Shown: positions 8,416-17,232 of the stretch, piece by piece
Layout: each line of letters starts with the position of its first letter
Numbering within the stretch: position 1 is the stretch's first letter
Assembly (NCBI GenBank): GCA_019685655.1
Contig: JABFQP010000003.1
Span: 186,001 to 250,000 of the forward strand
Direction of reading: 5' to 3'
Length of the DNA: 64,000 nt
From: Candidatus Bathyarchaeota archaeon A05DMB-5
GTDB taxonomy: Archaea; Thermoproteota; Bathyarchaeia; Bathyarchaeales; Bathycorpusculaceae
Notes under the pieces: model-generated
Seen by the model: the letters and a program-made list of their open reading frames with translations, nothing else
Databases searched by the model: none
What the model was told of the DNA's origin: nothing
Translations under genes and position numbers: made by a program

Positions 8416-9249
8416 TTAGAAAAACTTGTTTAAGCCCTGCTGCGTTTTTCTGGGCGCTTGAACATTTATTGCTTCACCAAAATCAATCAGCATACCATCT
8501 GTAGCGGCAACGGTGGGAACTCCAGTTTTTTCTTTGATTAGCTTCGCTTCATTCGCTGGTCCCTTAAATATCATCTGCATTCCAAGATGCGTCAAAACCG
8601 CCTGTTCAGGACGCGTAGCCTCAATTATCTTTACGGCATCGTTCGTTGTCATGTGTCCCTTCCAAGGTTTTCCTGCTGGTCGCATAACACACAATAACAG
8701 AAGCCTCACACCCTCGTAGTATTCACTTATCCCCTCAAAATATTCAGTGTCACTTGTATACGCGAAATCGCCGAACTCTTGAGTTTCAAACCTGAAACCC
8801 ACAGCGTCTGGGTCAGTGTGCCGCGCTTCAGTGACTAAGACATTAACATCTCCAACTTGAAATTTCACGTCGGGCAAAGCCGCAATTTTCTGCCCCGGCA
8901 TTTGCTGATGATACTTCGATATTGACGGTTCACACACGTCGCTTCCATTCAAAACGCTATTGGCAGCTGCAAGCAAACCTCGCTTTCGAGTCATACCCCT
9001 AGTCATAGCCTCAATCAAAACTTCGGCGTCCGTATAATGGTCGGGGTGGCAGTGTGAAACGAAAACGGCGTTAATTTTCTGTGGGTCTAATCCTTCATTA
9101 ATGGAGTATACGAGAGCCCCAGGTCCAGGGTCCAAATGCAGATTTAAATTGTCACTTATTATGCGTATTCCAGCAGTGCGTCTTTTCTGCGTGATTGTTG
9201 CGAATCTTCCGCCTCCAGTTCCAAGAAACACTATTTTGAACGAAGACAT
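8416..9249 (-). CDS. Metallo-beta-lactamase-fold hydrolase
   Basis: A protein of 277 residues. The metal-binding motif SHCHPDH lies near residue 65, further metal ligands are at HTD (about 147) and a late HLG, and the N-terminus has the GTGGGR turn. The arrangement resembles the RNase Z/phosphodiesterase branch of the superfamily, but the residues that define RNase Z are not clear. The substrate therefore stays open. It is the first gene of a probable two-gene operon with UMP kinase. Confidence 0.75.
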   Translation of the reverse strand: MSSFKIVFLGTGGGRFATITQKRRTAGIRIISDNLNLHLDPGPGALVYSINEGLDPQKINAVFVSHCHPDHYTDAEVLIEAMTRGMTRKRGLLAAANSVLNGSDVCEPSISKYHQQMPGQKIAALPDVKFQVGDVNVLVTEARHTDPDAVGFRFETQEFGDFAYTSDTEYFEGISEYYEGVRLLLLCVMRPAGKPWKGHMTTNDAVKIIEATRPEQAVLTHLGMQMIFKGPANEAKLIKEKTGVPTVAATDGMLIDFGEAINVQAPRKTQQGLNKFF

Positions 9250-9371
9250 GAGTAAATTTATAGCGTTTACGTGATTTTTGCTTTATGCAAGTTTTTGTTA
9301 GTGTCTATTAAAAATGTGGGAAATACTTTTAACTAATACTTAGAGGGAATTAGGAAAAGGAGCGGGTTGCT

Positions 9372-10349
9372 TTGTTTGAGGGGCTGCTGGTTAATGTTAT
9401 AATTCTCATAGTGTCGTTAGTCACTTTAGACAAAGCCAGCGACTGGACAATCACAAACTCCGCTAGGGTTGCAGAAATAACAGGTATAGGAAAAACAACC
9501 GTAGGATTTATACTAGTTGCATTTTCCACGTCTTTACCCGAACTCAGTGTAGCCATTTTTGCTGCAGTATCAGGAGAGAATGTGGGTGTCGCCATAGGAA
9601 ACGTTTTGGGTTCAAACATCGTAAACATTTGCTTAATACTCGGCATCTGCTTTTTGATTGTGGTTCTTAAATGCCCAGGATACACTTGCATGTATCCCAC
9701 CATGGCAAAAGAAGAAATAGGAAGCCTATACTTCGGACTTTTTATAGCTTCAGTCATCCCGCTAACTTTGCTTTACATTGGATATGCAAGCCAATACATA
9801 GGAATAATTTTACTGACAATTTTTGTTTTCTATCTTTTCCAGCTTTCCAGAGTAAAAAAAGTAAAAGAAGAAAGCTCCCTAGGCTCAGAAAAACAGAAAA
9901 TAGGCAAATATGCACTTCTGACATTTCTCGGCGCCGCCGGCGTAGTAGCCAGCTCTTACTTCATAGTTGACTCCGCCTCTTACATAGCTCTCAGCGTGGG
10001 CGTGCCACGAGTTGTTATCGGCGCTACGGTTGTTGCTTTTGGTACAAGCATACCGGAACTGGCAACCAGCATTGATGCGACAAGAAAAGGACATTTAGAC
10101 ATGGCATTGGGCAACATTGTAGGAAGCTGCTTCATAAACATAACATGCATTCTTGGAGTAACCTTGGCAGCCTCAGCATTAACAGTTAACATGACTGTTT
10201 TCTCTAACTTGGTTATGTTCTCGTTAATAACAAACCTTTTCTTATGGTATTTCTTGTCAAGCGAAAAAATAAGCTGGAGAGAGGGCGCAGTTCTACTTTT
10301 CATGTACAGCATATTTTTGGCTGTTACAATCGGAGGCTACCGAACCTAA
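9372..10349 (+). CDS. Sodium/calcium exchanger family antiporter (CaCA)
   Basis: A protein of 325 residues with about ten membrane helices in two homologous halves. Each half carries an alpha-repeat: FSTSLPELSVAIFA with GNVLGSNIVN near residues 55-90, and FGTSIPELATSI with GNIVGSCFIN near 220-255. These glutamates and asparagines bind the exchanged cation in the family, which swaps Ca2+ for Na+ or H+. The start is TTG at 9372 with GGAG nine bases upstream. It stands alone, divergent from the MBL gene. Confidence 0.88.
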   Translation: MFEGLLVNVIILIVSLVTLDKASDWTITNSARVAEITGIGKTTVGFILVAFSTSLPELSVAIFAAVSGENVGVAIGNVLGSNIVNICLILGICFLIVVLKCPGYTCMYPTMAKEEIGSLYFGLFIASVIPLTLLYIGYASQYIGIILLTIFVFYLFQLSRVKKVKEESSLGSEKQKIGKYALLTFLGAAGVVASSYFIVDSASYIALSVGVPRVVIGATVVAFGTSIPELATSIDATRKGHLDMALGNIVGSCFINITCILGVTLAASALTVNMTVFSNLVMFSLITNLFLWYFLSSEKISWREGAVLLFMYSIFLAVTIGGYRT

Positions 10350-10389
10350 AAATGAAAGTTTTTAAATCAAGCCGAAAAATATCCTATTC

Positions 10390-11550
10390 GTGTTTAATTG
10401 CATTTTAATTCACTACGGAGAACTCGGACTTAAAGGATTGAATAGACCATTCTTTGAGAAAAAGCTAATTGAGAACATAGAAAACGCTTTGAAAAATGTA
10501 GAGTATGAAACAATTAGAAAAGTTCAAGGGCGAATAATTCTAGAATTAAACGAAAAATCAAACGTAAAAATAATTGAAGAAACGCTTAAGAAAGTTTTCG
10601 GCATAGCATGGTTCGCCCCTTGCAAAACCACAGACGCCTCCAGCATAGACAAAATAAAAGAACTTGTAAGAAACAATTTTTCGATAACTGCAGGCACAAA
10701 AACGAGAGTCTCAGCGAACAGAGCAGACAAAACCTTACCCTACACTTCAATGGAAGTTAACCGTGAATTAGGCGCCTATCTCGTGAAACAATTTAAGGCT
10801 AAAATCTCCTTGGAAGAACCAGAAACAACCATTTTTGTTGAGATTGTCAGAGGAAAAGCATACATTTTCGACAGGAAAGTTAAGGGACTGTACGGTTTGC
10901 CTTCTGGCGTTTCCGGAAAAGTTCTACACTTGTTGTCTGGCGGAATAGACTCGCCAGTAGCAGCATGGCTCCTAATGAAACGTGGATGCACTGTTGACTT
11001 TCTACATTTCCACGCTTTTGAACAGTTTGACGAAGCAAAGCTTGCCAAAATTCTGAATTTGGCGAAAGTCTTGACACAGTACAGTTTCAAAACACGCACA
11101 TTTTTTGTTCCTTTTTATCCCTTCGAAGCCGAAGCCGTAGAGGCACCATCGAGATACAGACTTGTTTTGTTCCGCAGGTTCATGGTTAAAGTTGCAGAAG
11201 AAATAGCCAAAAAACACAGCATAAATGCTCTAGGAAGCGGCGAAAACTTGGCACAAGTCTCCTCGCAAACATTAGAAAACATGGCAGTAATCAGCAAAGC
11301 AACAAATATACCCATACTTAGACCGCTCTTAACTTACGAGAAAAACGAAATCGTCCAGTTAGCCAAGCAAATTGGTACTTTCGAAATTTCCATCCAGCCC
11401 TACAAAGACTGCTGCTCAATTTTCATGGCAAAACACCCCACAACAAAAGCTAACTTAGAAATTGTGGAATCAATCGAAAAAAGACTGAACCTGAAAGACG
11501 CTATAGAGGAATGTCTCGAAAAAATCGAAATAATCAACATAGAATACTGA
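10390..11550 (+). CDS. thiI: tRNA 4-thiouridine synthetase ThiI
   Basis: A protein of 386 residues. An N-terminal ferredoxin-like plus THUMP region binds tRNA (about 1-165). It is followed by a PP-loop ATPase with SGGIDSP near residue 182, which adenylates U8 before sulfur transfer. The rhodanese tail of the bacterial enzyme is absent, as is usual in archaea. Cysteines in KDCCS near residue 340 may carry sulfur. The start is GTG at 10390, and TTTAAAT at 10362-10368 would place the transcription start there, so the mRNA is probably leaderless. Confidence 0.9.
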   Translation: MFNCILIHYGELGLKGLNRPFFEKKLIENIENALKNVEYETIRKVQGRIILELNEKSNVKIIEETLKKVFGIAWFAPCKTTDASSIDKIKELVRNNFSITAGTKTRVSANRADKTLPYTSMEVNRELGAYLVKQFKAKISLEEPETTIFVEIVRGKAYIFDRKVKGLYGLPSGVSGKVLHLLSGGIDSPVAAWLLMKRGCTVDFLHFHAFEQFDEAKLAKILNLAKVLTQYSFKTRTFFVPFYPFEAEAVEAPSRYRLVLFRRFMVKVAEEIAKKHSINALGSGENLAQVSSQTLENMAVISKATNIPILRPLLTYEKNEIVQLAKQIGTFEISIQPYKDCCSIFMAKHPTTKANLEIVESIEKRLNLKDAIEECLEKIEIINIEY

Positions 11551-11613
11551 CTTCTTTATCAACAATTTTTGCTTTAGCTTTTAATAACAAAACAGACTAT
11601 TCTATGCACAATT

Positions 11614-12509
11614 ATGTCGTCAGCTGAAACCGCAGTAAAAGTGTTCCGCACTTTAGAAAATGAAGATTTCAGAGTACTGCAAGTCATAGAAGTAGCAATG
11701 AGCAAACACGAATTCGTCCCAAAAGAACTAATCGCAAAATTCGCCAAATTCAACCTTGAAGAAACCGACTATCGACTAAAGCGACTCCACAAATTACGTT
11801 TAATACGCCAAATGGAGCATACGTAGGCTACACTCTAAATTATGCCGGTTACGACTGCCTAGCAATAAACGCTTTCGTCAAAGCCAACGTGCTTGAAGCC
11901 TTCGGAAAACCCTTAGGCGTAGGCAAAGAAGCAGACGTATACGACGCCCTAAACCCAGAAGGAGAAAAAATAGCCGTAAAATTTCACAGACTTGGAAGAA
12001 TAAGTTTCCGCCAAACAACGCGGAAAAGAACCTACACAACTGAACACGCCAACTGGCTTTTCCAATCAAGACTCGCGGCAGAAAAAGAATTCCAAGCCTT
12101 AAAACTCGTTTTTTCTCATAAAGTGGCAGTTCCAGAACCGATAAGTCAAAACCGTCACGCCATAGCCATGGGAATGATTGAAGGAGCAGAACTTGCAGAA
12201 TGGAAGGAAATTCCAGAACCAGAAAAGATATTGAAACGAATACTGCGTAACATTCGAAAAGCTTACTCGCAAGCCGGCGTAATCCACGCTGACCTAAGCG
12301 AATACAACATCATACTGAAGCCGAACATGCAAATACTCATAATTGACTGGCCACAATACGTCACAAGCAAACACCCAAACGCCCAACAACTACTAACCCG
12401 AGACGTAACGAACGTTCTGCAGTATTTCAAACGCAAATTCATGTTGAAAATCACGCTTAAAGAAACTCTGGAATACGTGACAGGAAAACGAAAACTAACC
12501 GCTTTCTAA
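11614..12509 (+). CDS. rio2: RIO2-family protein kinase, interrupted by a frameshift
   Basis: RIO2 acts in late maturation of the small ribosomal subunit. The N-terminal winged helix is read in one frame (11614 to a stop at 11824). The rest continues in another frame from about 11805: YVGYTLNYAGYDCLA, then the kinase with GVGKEADVY, catalytic loop HADLSEYN and metal site IIDWPQ. One extra A in the AAA run near 11811-11813 would restore a single protein of about 298 residues, the normal RIO2 length. No classic slippery site is visible. A real pseudogene, a sequencing error and a split protein are all possible; an error is the simplest, since RIO2 is nearly universal in archaea. Confidence 0.85.
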
Positions 12510-12739
12510 TGCACATCCAACATTATATAAAGTATGTTGTTCCCACGCAACAAAAGATTTCCATAGTTAGCAATGAGCTGATCATCCTTGCTCTCGGCTG
12601 CGCCTTCCAAAAGAATATTCATGTGCCCATCACATTTGATCATTTTTCCCTTGTATTCGCAACCGTTCTTCAGCACAACTGCAATGTAAGCGTTCAGTTG
12701 CTTAACCAACACGTTCAGCGGTTTTTTGCTGGGTTCCAT
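12506..12739 (-). CDS. Sm-like RNA-binding protein (LSm)
   Basis: A protein of 77 residues, full length for an archaeal LSm. The Sm1 motif (VLKNGCEYKGKMIKCDGHMN, about 22-41) and the Sm2 motif (GNLLLRGNNILYI, about 60-72) are both intact. These proteins form heptameric rings that bind U-rich RNA. It converges on the RIO2 gene, and the two stop codons overlap. A TATA-like sequence on the (-) strand lies near 12791-12799. Confidence 0.9.
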   Translation of the reverse strand: MEPSKKPLNVLVKQLNAYIAVVLKNGCEYKGKMIKCDGHMNILLEGAAESKDDQLIANYGNLLLRGNNILYIMLDVH

Positions 12740-12963
12740 GCAAGCACCTTAACAGACTAATTATTTACTCATATCCAAATCCCTCAGATATAAAAGTTTT
12801 ATGAAAAACCAATTCCAAATTTGAAGGCAATTTAGTCATACGCGAAGATTTTTCAGTTTTTTCAAAAAATAAATCAAGTTTTCATGATTGAATAAGAAAG
12901 AAGATTTATACCCTAAAGAATTAAAGTTTAGAAAGTTCCTATTCGTAATCGGAGATAATTATT

Positions 12964-14481
12964 ATGCATAAAGTGCAAGTTGACGGGGAAACATTAACAA
13001 TTGAGGATATCGTCAAGGTTGCACGAGAAAACGCCAAAGTAGTAATTCTAGAAGAAACGAAAAAGCGAGTAAAGAAAAGCCGCATGGTTCTGGAAAAACT
13101 GGTCAAAGAAAAACGCGTCATCTACGGCGTGAACACAGGTTTTGGAGCATTAAGCAACATAACAATTCAACCAGACAACATAAAACAGTTACAAATTAAC
13201 CTCATCAGAAGCCACGCATCTGGCGTGGGAAAACCTTTAAGCACCGATGTGGTGCGCGCTTTAATGCTCTTACGTGCAAACACCTTAGCTAAGGGGCACT
13301 CAGGCGTGCGCCTAGAAACTTTAGAAACGCTTGTTGAAATGCTTAACAAAGGTGTGCATCCTATAGTTCCAGCTAAAGGTTCAGTTGGCGCCAGCGGCGA
13401 CCTCGCGCCTTTATCCCACATGATTCTTGTGCTCATAGGCGAAGGAAAAGCCGAATACCAGGGCAAAACATTAAGCGGAAAAGAAGCTATGCAAAGGGCT
13501 GGAATAAAGCCAGTCCAGCTTGATTTCAAGGAAGGAATAGCGCTTAACAATGGCACACAATTGATGACAGCCATTGCAGCATTAATAGTTCACGATGCTG
13601 AAAACTTAATTAAAACAGCGGAAGTTGCAACCGCCTTATCGCTTGAGGCTTTGCTTGGAGTCTCAGACGCTTTTGACGAAAAAATCCATAATGTCAGACT
13701 GCACATCGGCCAAATGTTGACGGCAAAAAACATTAGAAAGCTAATTGCTGAAAGTCAGCTTGTCCAAACAGGAAACGAAGCAATGCAAAAGAGGCAGCGT
13801 CCCCATGACCCTTACAGTTTAAGGTGTGCACCACAAGTTTTGGGCGCCGCAAGAGACGCAATAGCCTATGCAAAAAAGATTGTGGAAACCGAAATTAACT
13901 CTGCAACAGACAACCCTCTAATCTTTCCCAAAGAAAAAGCTTGTCTCTCAGGCGGAAACTTTCATGGACAACCAGTATCCCTTGCAATGGACTTGCTTGG
14001 AATAGCATTAGCAATGGTTGGCAATATTTCTGAAAGAAGAATTGCAAGGCTACTTGACGACAAATTGAACAATGGTTTACCGGCTTTCTTAATCGCACCA
14101 GAAGCAAAAGCAGGCGTGAATAGCGGTTTTATGACTTTGCAGTACACTGCTGCAGCTTTAGCCTCGGAAAACAAGATTCTAGCGCATCCCGCCTGTGTAG
14201 ATTCTATTCCAACGTCGGCGAATTATGAAGATTTTGTTAGTATGGGAGTAATAGCAGCAGAAAAAGCCATGCAGATTTTGGAAAACACAGAATACATTAT
14301 AGCCATAGAACTATTATGCGCGGCTCAAGCAGCAGATTTTCGTGGACCAGAAAAACTCGGAAAAGGAACCAAGAAAGCATACGGTCTCATAAGAGAGAGC
14401 GTGCCAATGCTCAAACAAGACAAAGTGTTAAGCGAAGACATAGAAAAAATAAAACAGTTACTCAAAGAAACCAAATTTTAG
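12964..14481 (+). CDS. hutH: Histidine ammonia-lyase
   Basis: A protein of 505 residues, normal length. Residues ASGDLAPL near 143-150 form the self-made MIO cofactor (Ala-Ser-Gly) that deaminates histidine to urocanate. YGVNTGFG near 56-63 carries the active-site loop, and the C-terminal core motif with QMLTAKNIRKL is present. An aromatic ammonia-lyase or aminomutase of the same fold cannot be excluded. The start ATG has GGAG nine bases upstream, and a TATA box GATTTATAC lies near 12903. No other histidine-degradation gene is nearby. Confidence 0.88.
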   Translation: MHKVQVDGETLTIEDIVKVARENAKVVILEETKKRVKKSRMVLEKLVKEKRVIYGVNTGFGALSNITIQPDNIKQLQINLIRSHASGVGKPLSTDVVRALMLLRANTLAKGHSGVRLETLETLVEMLNKGVHPIVPAKGSVGASGDLAPLSHMILVLIGEGKAEYQGKTLSGKEAMQRAGIKPVQLDFKEGIALNNGTQLMTAIAALIVHDAENLIKTAEVATALSLEALLGVSDAFDEKIHNVRLHIGQMLTAKNIRKLIAESQLVQTGNEAMQKRQRPHDPYSLRCAPQVLGAARDAIAYAKKIVETEINSATDNPLIFPKEKACLSGGNFHGQPVSLAMDLLGIALAMVGNISERRIARLLDDKLNNGLPAFLIAPEAKAGVNSGFMTLQYTAAALASENKILAHPACVDSIPTSANYEDFVSMGVIAAEKAMQILENTEYIIAIELLCAAQAADFRGPEKLGKGTKKAYGLIRESVPMLKQDKVLSEDIEKIKQLLKETKF

Positions 14482-14533
14482 CGAAAAAGAGACTTGGTCG
14501 GGCGGGCGGGATTTGAACCTGCGACACTCCGGT

Positions 14534-14579
14534 TTCTGTATGCTTGATAGGCTGGATGACACCCACCTTAAGTAGGCAT
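14534..14579 (-). other. tRNA-Tyr intron 2 (canonical 37/38)
   Basis: A 46-base intron after G37. Near its 3' end, ACAG can pair with C32-U35 and leaves a three-base AAA bulge before the 3' half of the anticodon stem. This is the bulge-helix-bulge layout recognised by the splicing endonuclease. Confidence 0.75.
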
Positions 14580-14586
14580 CTACAGC

Positions 14587-14616
14587 GTCTCCGCCTGCTA
14601 CACGTGTTAGCAAGCT
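14587..14616 (-). other. tRNA-Tyr intron 1 (non-canonical 30/31)
   Basis: A 30-base intron inside the 5' strand of the anticodon stem. Its ends are fixed by the need to rebuild five paired bases in the mature stem. A 7-bp inner helix (CUUGCUA with UAGCAGG) lies beside a short helix between exon and intron, giving a relaxed bulge-helix-bulge. Confidence 0.75.
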
Positions 14617-14825
14617 CGGAAGCTCTACCAAGCTGAGCTACCGCCCGACCGAAATTTTAAGATGCAAATAAAGAGATTTATGCATTTCGTAGTCTGTGTA
14701 AAGCTTGCAAACCTTTATTATTGTCATCGTTGACTCTCACAGCAGCATTGTTGGGTTAAAATCTTATATACTCATTAAATTGACCTATATATCTGCGGTG
14801 AAATTATGAGAGAAAAAGCCCTGCA

Positions 14826-15341
14826 ATGGATGCTCCTTTTGGATTAAACATAGGCGGTGTTAATCTCTCTACGGGTTTATACACTATTGACAGTCTTTTA
14901 GAGGGAAACATTTACAAGTTTGTGGAAAGTCTCCGGTATCTTTTTCTACCTTCATTAACCCTGGGTTTGGTGCTTTCGGGAGTTTTCATTAGGTTAACAA
15001 GAAGTAACATGCTAGAAACCTTGCGGCTTGACTTTGTAACAGCTGCAAGAGCAAGAGGGCTAAAAGAAAGGGTCGTAACCTACGGCTATGCTTTAAGAAA
15101 CGCTTTTCTTCCCGTGCTGACCATGATGGGACTACAATTTGCAACGCTCCTCGGCGGAGCAATATTAACGGAAACCACTTTCTCTTGGCCTGGCCTTGGC
15201 AGATACATCGTTGACCGAATAAACTTCCGCGATTACACAGCCATTCAAGGCGCAGTTGTTGTTTTTGGAATTTTCGTCTCCATAGTCAGTTTGGTTGTTG
15301 ATTTGCTTTATGCTTACCTTGACCCTCGAATACGCCTTTGA
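14826..15341 (+). CDS. dppB: Peptide ABC transporter permease DppB, C-terminal half only
   Basis: A protein of 171 residues matching only the last half of DppB/OppB permeases, which are normally 310-340 residues. The conserved cytoplasmic loop (VTAARARGLKERVV near residue 75) and the last helices are present, but the first helices are missing. Upstream of the ATG the frame closes at 14799, and the tRNA-Tyr gene lies beyond. A 13-codon ORF at 14806-14847 with its own GGTGA site overlaps the start in another frame. The gene may be a remnant of an importer that also lacks its substrate-binding protein. Confidence 0.75.
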   Translation: MDAPFGLNIGGVNLSTGLYTIDSLLEGNIYKFVESLRYLFLPSLTLGLVLSGVFIRLTRSNMLETLRLDFVTAARARGLKERVVTYGYALRNAFLPVLTMMGLQFATLLGGAILTETTFSWPGLGRYIVDRINFRDYTAIQGAVVVFGIFVSIVSLVVDLLYAYLDPRIRL

Positions 15342-15350
15342 GGTGCAGAA

Positions 15351-16235
15351 ATGAAAACGCCTGAAATTAAGAAAAGCATGCTTTCAAGAGTAATTCCAGG
15401 CTTAACTTCACTAAGTAAGAGGGGCTTAGCTGGGTGGCTTGTACTTTTTGGTGCAATCATAGTTACATCTATCATTGTGATGACGCTCATTGCCCCTTGG
15501 GTAAGACCTCACGATCCTTCTGCTATTGAGGTTGGTCCGCCTTTGTCTCCGCCTAGCTCGCAGTTTCCTTTTGGAACTACTGACATGGGAGGAGACATGC
15601 TCAGCAGAGTCATTTCAGGTGGTGGAATAATGCTTCAAGTTGCTGTATTGTCTGTGATTATCTGTTTGGCGGCTGGTGCTCCGCTTGGTCTGTTTTCATC
15701 GTACGTTGGAGGTATAACAGACCGTGTCTTCTGCCTTGTAATGGATAGTGTTTATGCGTTTCCAAGCTTGGTTTTGGCTATTGCGATAGCGGCGATGCTG
15801 GGAAAGGGTGTTGTTAACATGGCTCTTTCAATAGCCGTGGTTTATGTCCCTTCTTATTTCAGAGTTATTCGAAGTCAGGTGCTCAGTATAAAGGAAATGC
15901 CCTATGTAGAAGCAGCAAGGGCGGCTGGAGCTAAAAGTGGCACTGTATTGTTTCGTTACATTCTTCCAAATGTTGTTCCATCCATAGTTGTGATTTTGAC
16001 AGTAAATTTTGCAGACGCCATTCTAACGGCTGCTGGACTAACCTTCATAGGTTTAGGCGTTCCCGTAGATGTTCCAGACTGGGGATGGGACTTAACAAAT
16101 GGACGAAGACTTCTGAATAGCGGTGCATGGTGGGTGATAACATTTCCGGGTTTAATGATAATTCTTTTGGCTTTAGGCTTCACGTTCATGGGAGAAGGAC
16201 TTAGTGAGCTTTTGAATCCGAGACTTGAAGATTAG
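15351..16235 (+). CDS. dppC: Peptide ABC transporter permease DppC
   Basis: A protein of 294 residues, full length. It has an N-terminal cytoplasmic segment with one helix (about 28-50), then five helices. The EAA loop (YVEAARAAGAKSGTVLFRYILPN near 185) contacts the ATPases. It forms the channel with DppB for uptake of di- and oligopeptides or similar solutes. The start ATG follows GGTG by five bases, nine bases after the truncated dppB stop. It overlaps nothing of dppD once the better dppD start is taken. Confidence 0.88.
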   Translation: MKTPEIKKSMLSRVIPGLTSLSKRGLAGWLVLFGAIIVTSIIVMTLIAPWVRPHDPSAIEVGPPLSPPSSQFPFGTTDMGGDMLSRVISGGGIMLQVAVLSVIICLAAGAPLGLFSSYVGGITDRVFCLVMDSVYAFPSLVLAIAIAAMLGKGVVNMALSIAVVYVPSYFRVIRSQVLSIKEMPYVEAARAAGAKSGTVLFRYILPNVVPSIVVILTVNFADAILTAAGLTFIGLGVPVDVPDWGWDLTNGRRLLNSGAWWVITFPGLMIILLALGFTFMGEGLSELLNPRLED

Positions 16236-16245
16236 GGTGAGAACG

Positions 16246-17232
16246 GTGGCTCAAGAATTGTTGAACGTGGACGCATTAACCGTGGAATACTGGGCTAAGC
16301 GGGGAAGAATACGCGCGGTAGAGGATGTTTCTTTTTCGGTAGGAAAAGCGGAAACACTAGGCGTGGTAGGCGAGTCGGGATGTGGAAAATCCACGTTAAG
16401 TTTATCTTTGGGCTTGCTGGTTCCCTACCCGGGTAGAATAACAAAAGGGCGAATAATTCTTAAGGACAAGGATATTTTGAAACTTAAAAAGAACGAGTTG
16501 CGGAACCTTAGAGGAAAAGAAATCTCCTATGTATTCCAAGACCCCATGACCTCTTTAAATCCAGTCAAAAGAATCGGCGCCCATTTTGTTGAACTTATCC
16601 AAACTCATGAGCCAAAAATAAGCAGCAAAGAGGCACTGGAACGAACAAAAAAATTTCTTGCAGATGTTGGGATTCAGCCAGAACGCGTAAACGATTATCC
16701 TCATCAGCTCAGTGGAGGAATGAGACAACGAGTAATGATAGCATTAGCAATGGCGCTTAATCCAAGCTTAATAGTCGCTGACGAACCAACAACTGCTCTT
16801 GACGTGATAGTCCAAGCCAAAATTCTAGACCTTCTCGATGCTCTAAGAAAAGCTTACGGTTTGACTCTTATCATAATAACGCATGATTTGAGCCTAGTCT
16901 TAGAAAGAAGCGACAAAATCCTTGTTATGTACGCTGGACACATGGTTGAGTACGCCCGCAGTGTAGACATCTACTCTAATCCTCAGCATCCCTACACGCA
17001 GGGACTCTTGAAGTCAATTCCAAATATTGAGCTCGCCGAACAAAAACTTGAAGCCATAGCAGGTTCCCCACCTGACATGCTTAATCTTCCAAAAGGCTGC
17101 CGTTTCTGGCCAAGATGTTATCGCGCAAAAGAAAGATGTCGCACGCAAGAACCTCCGCTAGTGGAGACTAACGCTGAACATTACGTTCGATGTTATGCTT
17201 ATGAAGGAGTGAAAAAGCGTGAGCCAAAGTGA
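16246..17232 (+). CDS. dppD: Peptide ABC transporter ATPase DppD
   Basis: A protein of 328 residues with Walker A GESGCGKS, signature LSGGMRQRVMIALAM and Walker B LIVADEPTTALD. The C-terminal Opp/Dpp extension carries the cysteine pattern GCRFWPRC-x6-C, which binds an iron-sulfur cluster in some family members. GTG at 16246 is preferred, with AGGGTGAG upstream, over TTG at 16225. It acts as a heterodimer with DppF. Its end overlaps the dppF start by 14 bases. Confidence 0.88.
   Translation: MAQELLNVDALTVEYWAKRGRIRAVEDVSFSVGKAETLGVVGESGCGKSTLSLSLGLLVPYPGRITKGRIILKDKDILKLKKNELRNLRGKEISYVFQDPMTSLNPVKRIGAHFVELIQTHEPKISSKEALERTKKFLADVGIQPERVNDYPHQLSGGMRQRVMIALAMALNPSLIVADEPTTALDVIVQAKILDLLDALRKAYGLTLIIITHDLSLVLERSDKILVMYAGHMVEYARSVDIYSNPQHPYTQGLLKSIPNIELAEQKLEAIAGSPPDMLNLPKGCRFWPRCYRAKERCRTQEPPLVETNAEHYVRCYAYEGVKKREPK

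Larger units (their letters stand above)
14495..14647 (-). tRNA. tRNA-Tyr (GUA) with two introns and encoded CCA
   Basis: Acceptor CGGGCGG (14641-14647 on the complement) pairs perfectly with CCGCCCG, giving C1-G72, the archaeal tyrosine identity pair. The discriminator is A, and CCA is encoded at 14495-14497. Mature anticodon stem TCCGG/CCGGA with loop CTGTAGA appears only if two introns are removed. They are 30 bases at 30/31 (14587-14616) and 46 bases at the usual 37/38 (14534-14579). Intron 1 folds as CUUGCUA/UAGCAGG; in intron 2, ACAG pairs with CUGU of the anticodon loop. Mature length is 74 plus CCA. One A-C mismatch sits in the T stem. Confidence 0.9.

Noticed and set aside
11800-11826. 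Programmed -1 frameshift in RIO2
   Set aside because: No slippery heptamer and no strong downstream structure are visible; a missing A is simpler.
14806-14847. Thirteen-codon ORF in front of dppB as a true gene
   Set aside because: It has a TATA box and GGTGA but is too short to judge and overlaps dppB; kept only as part of the truncation finding.
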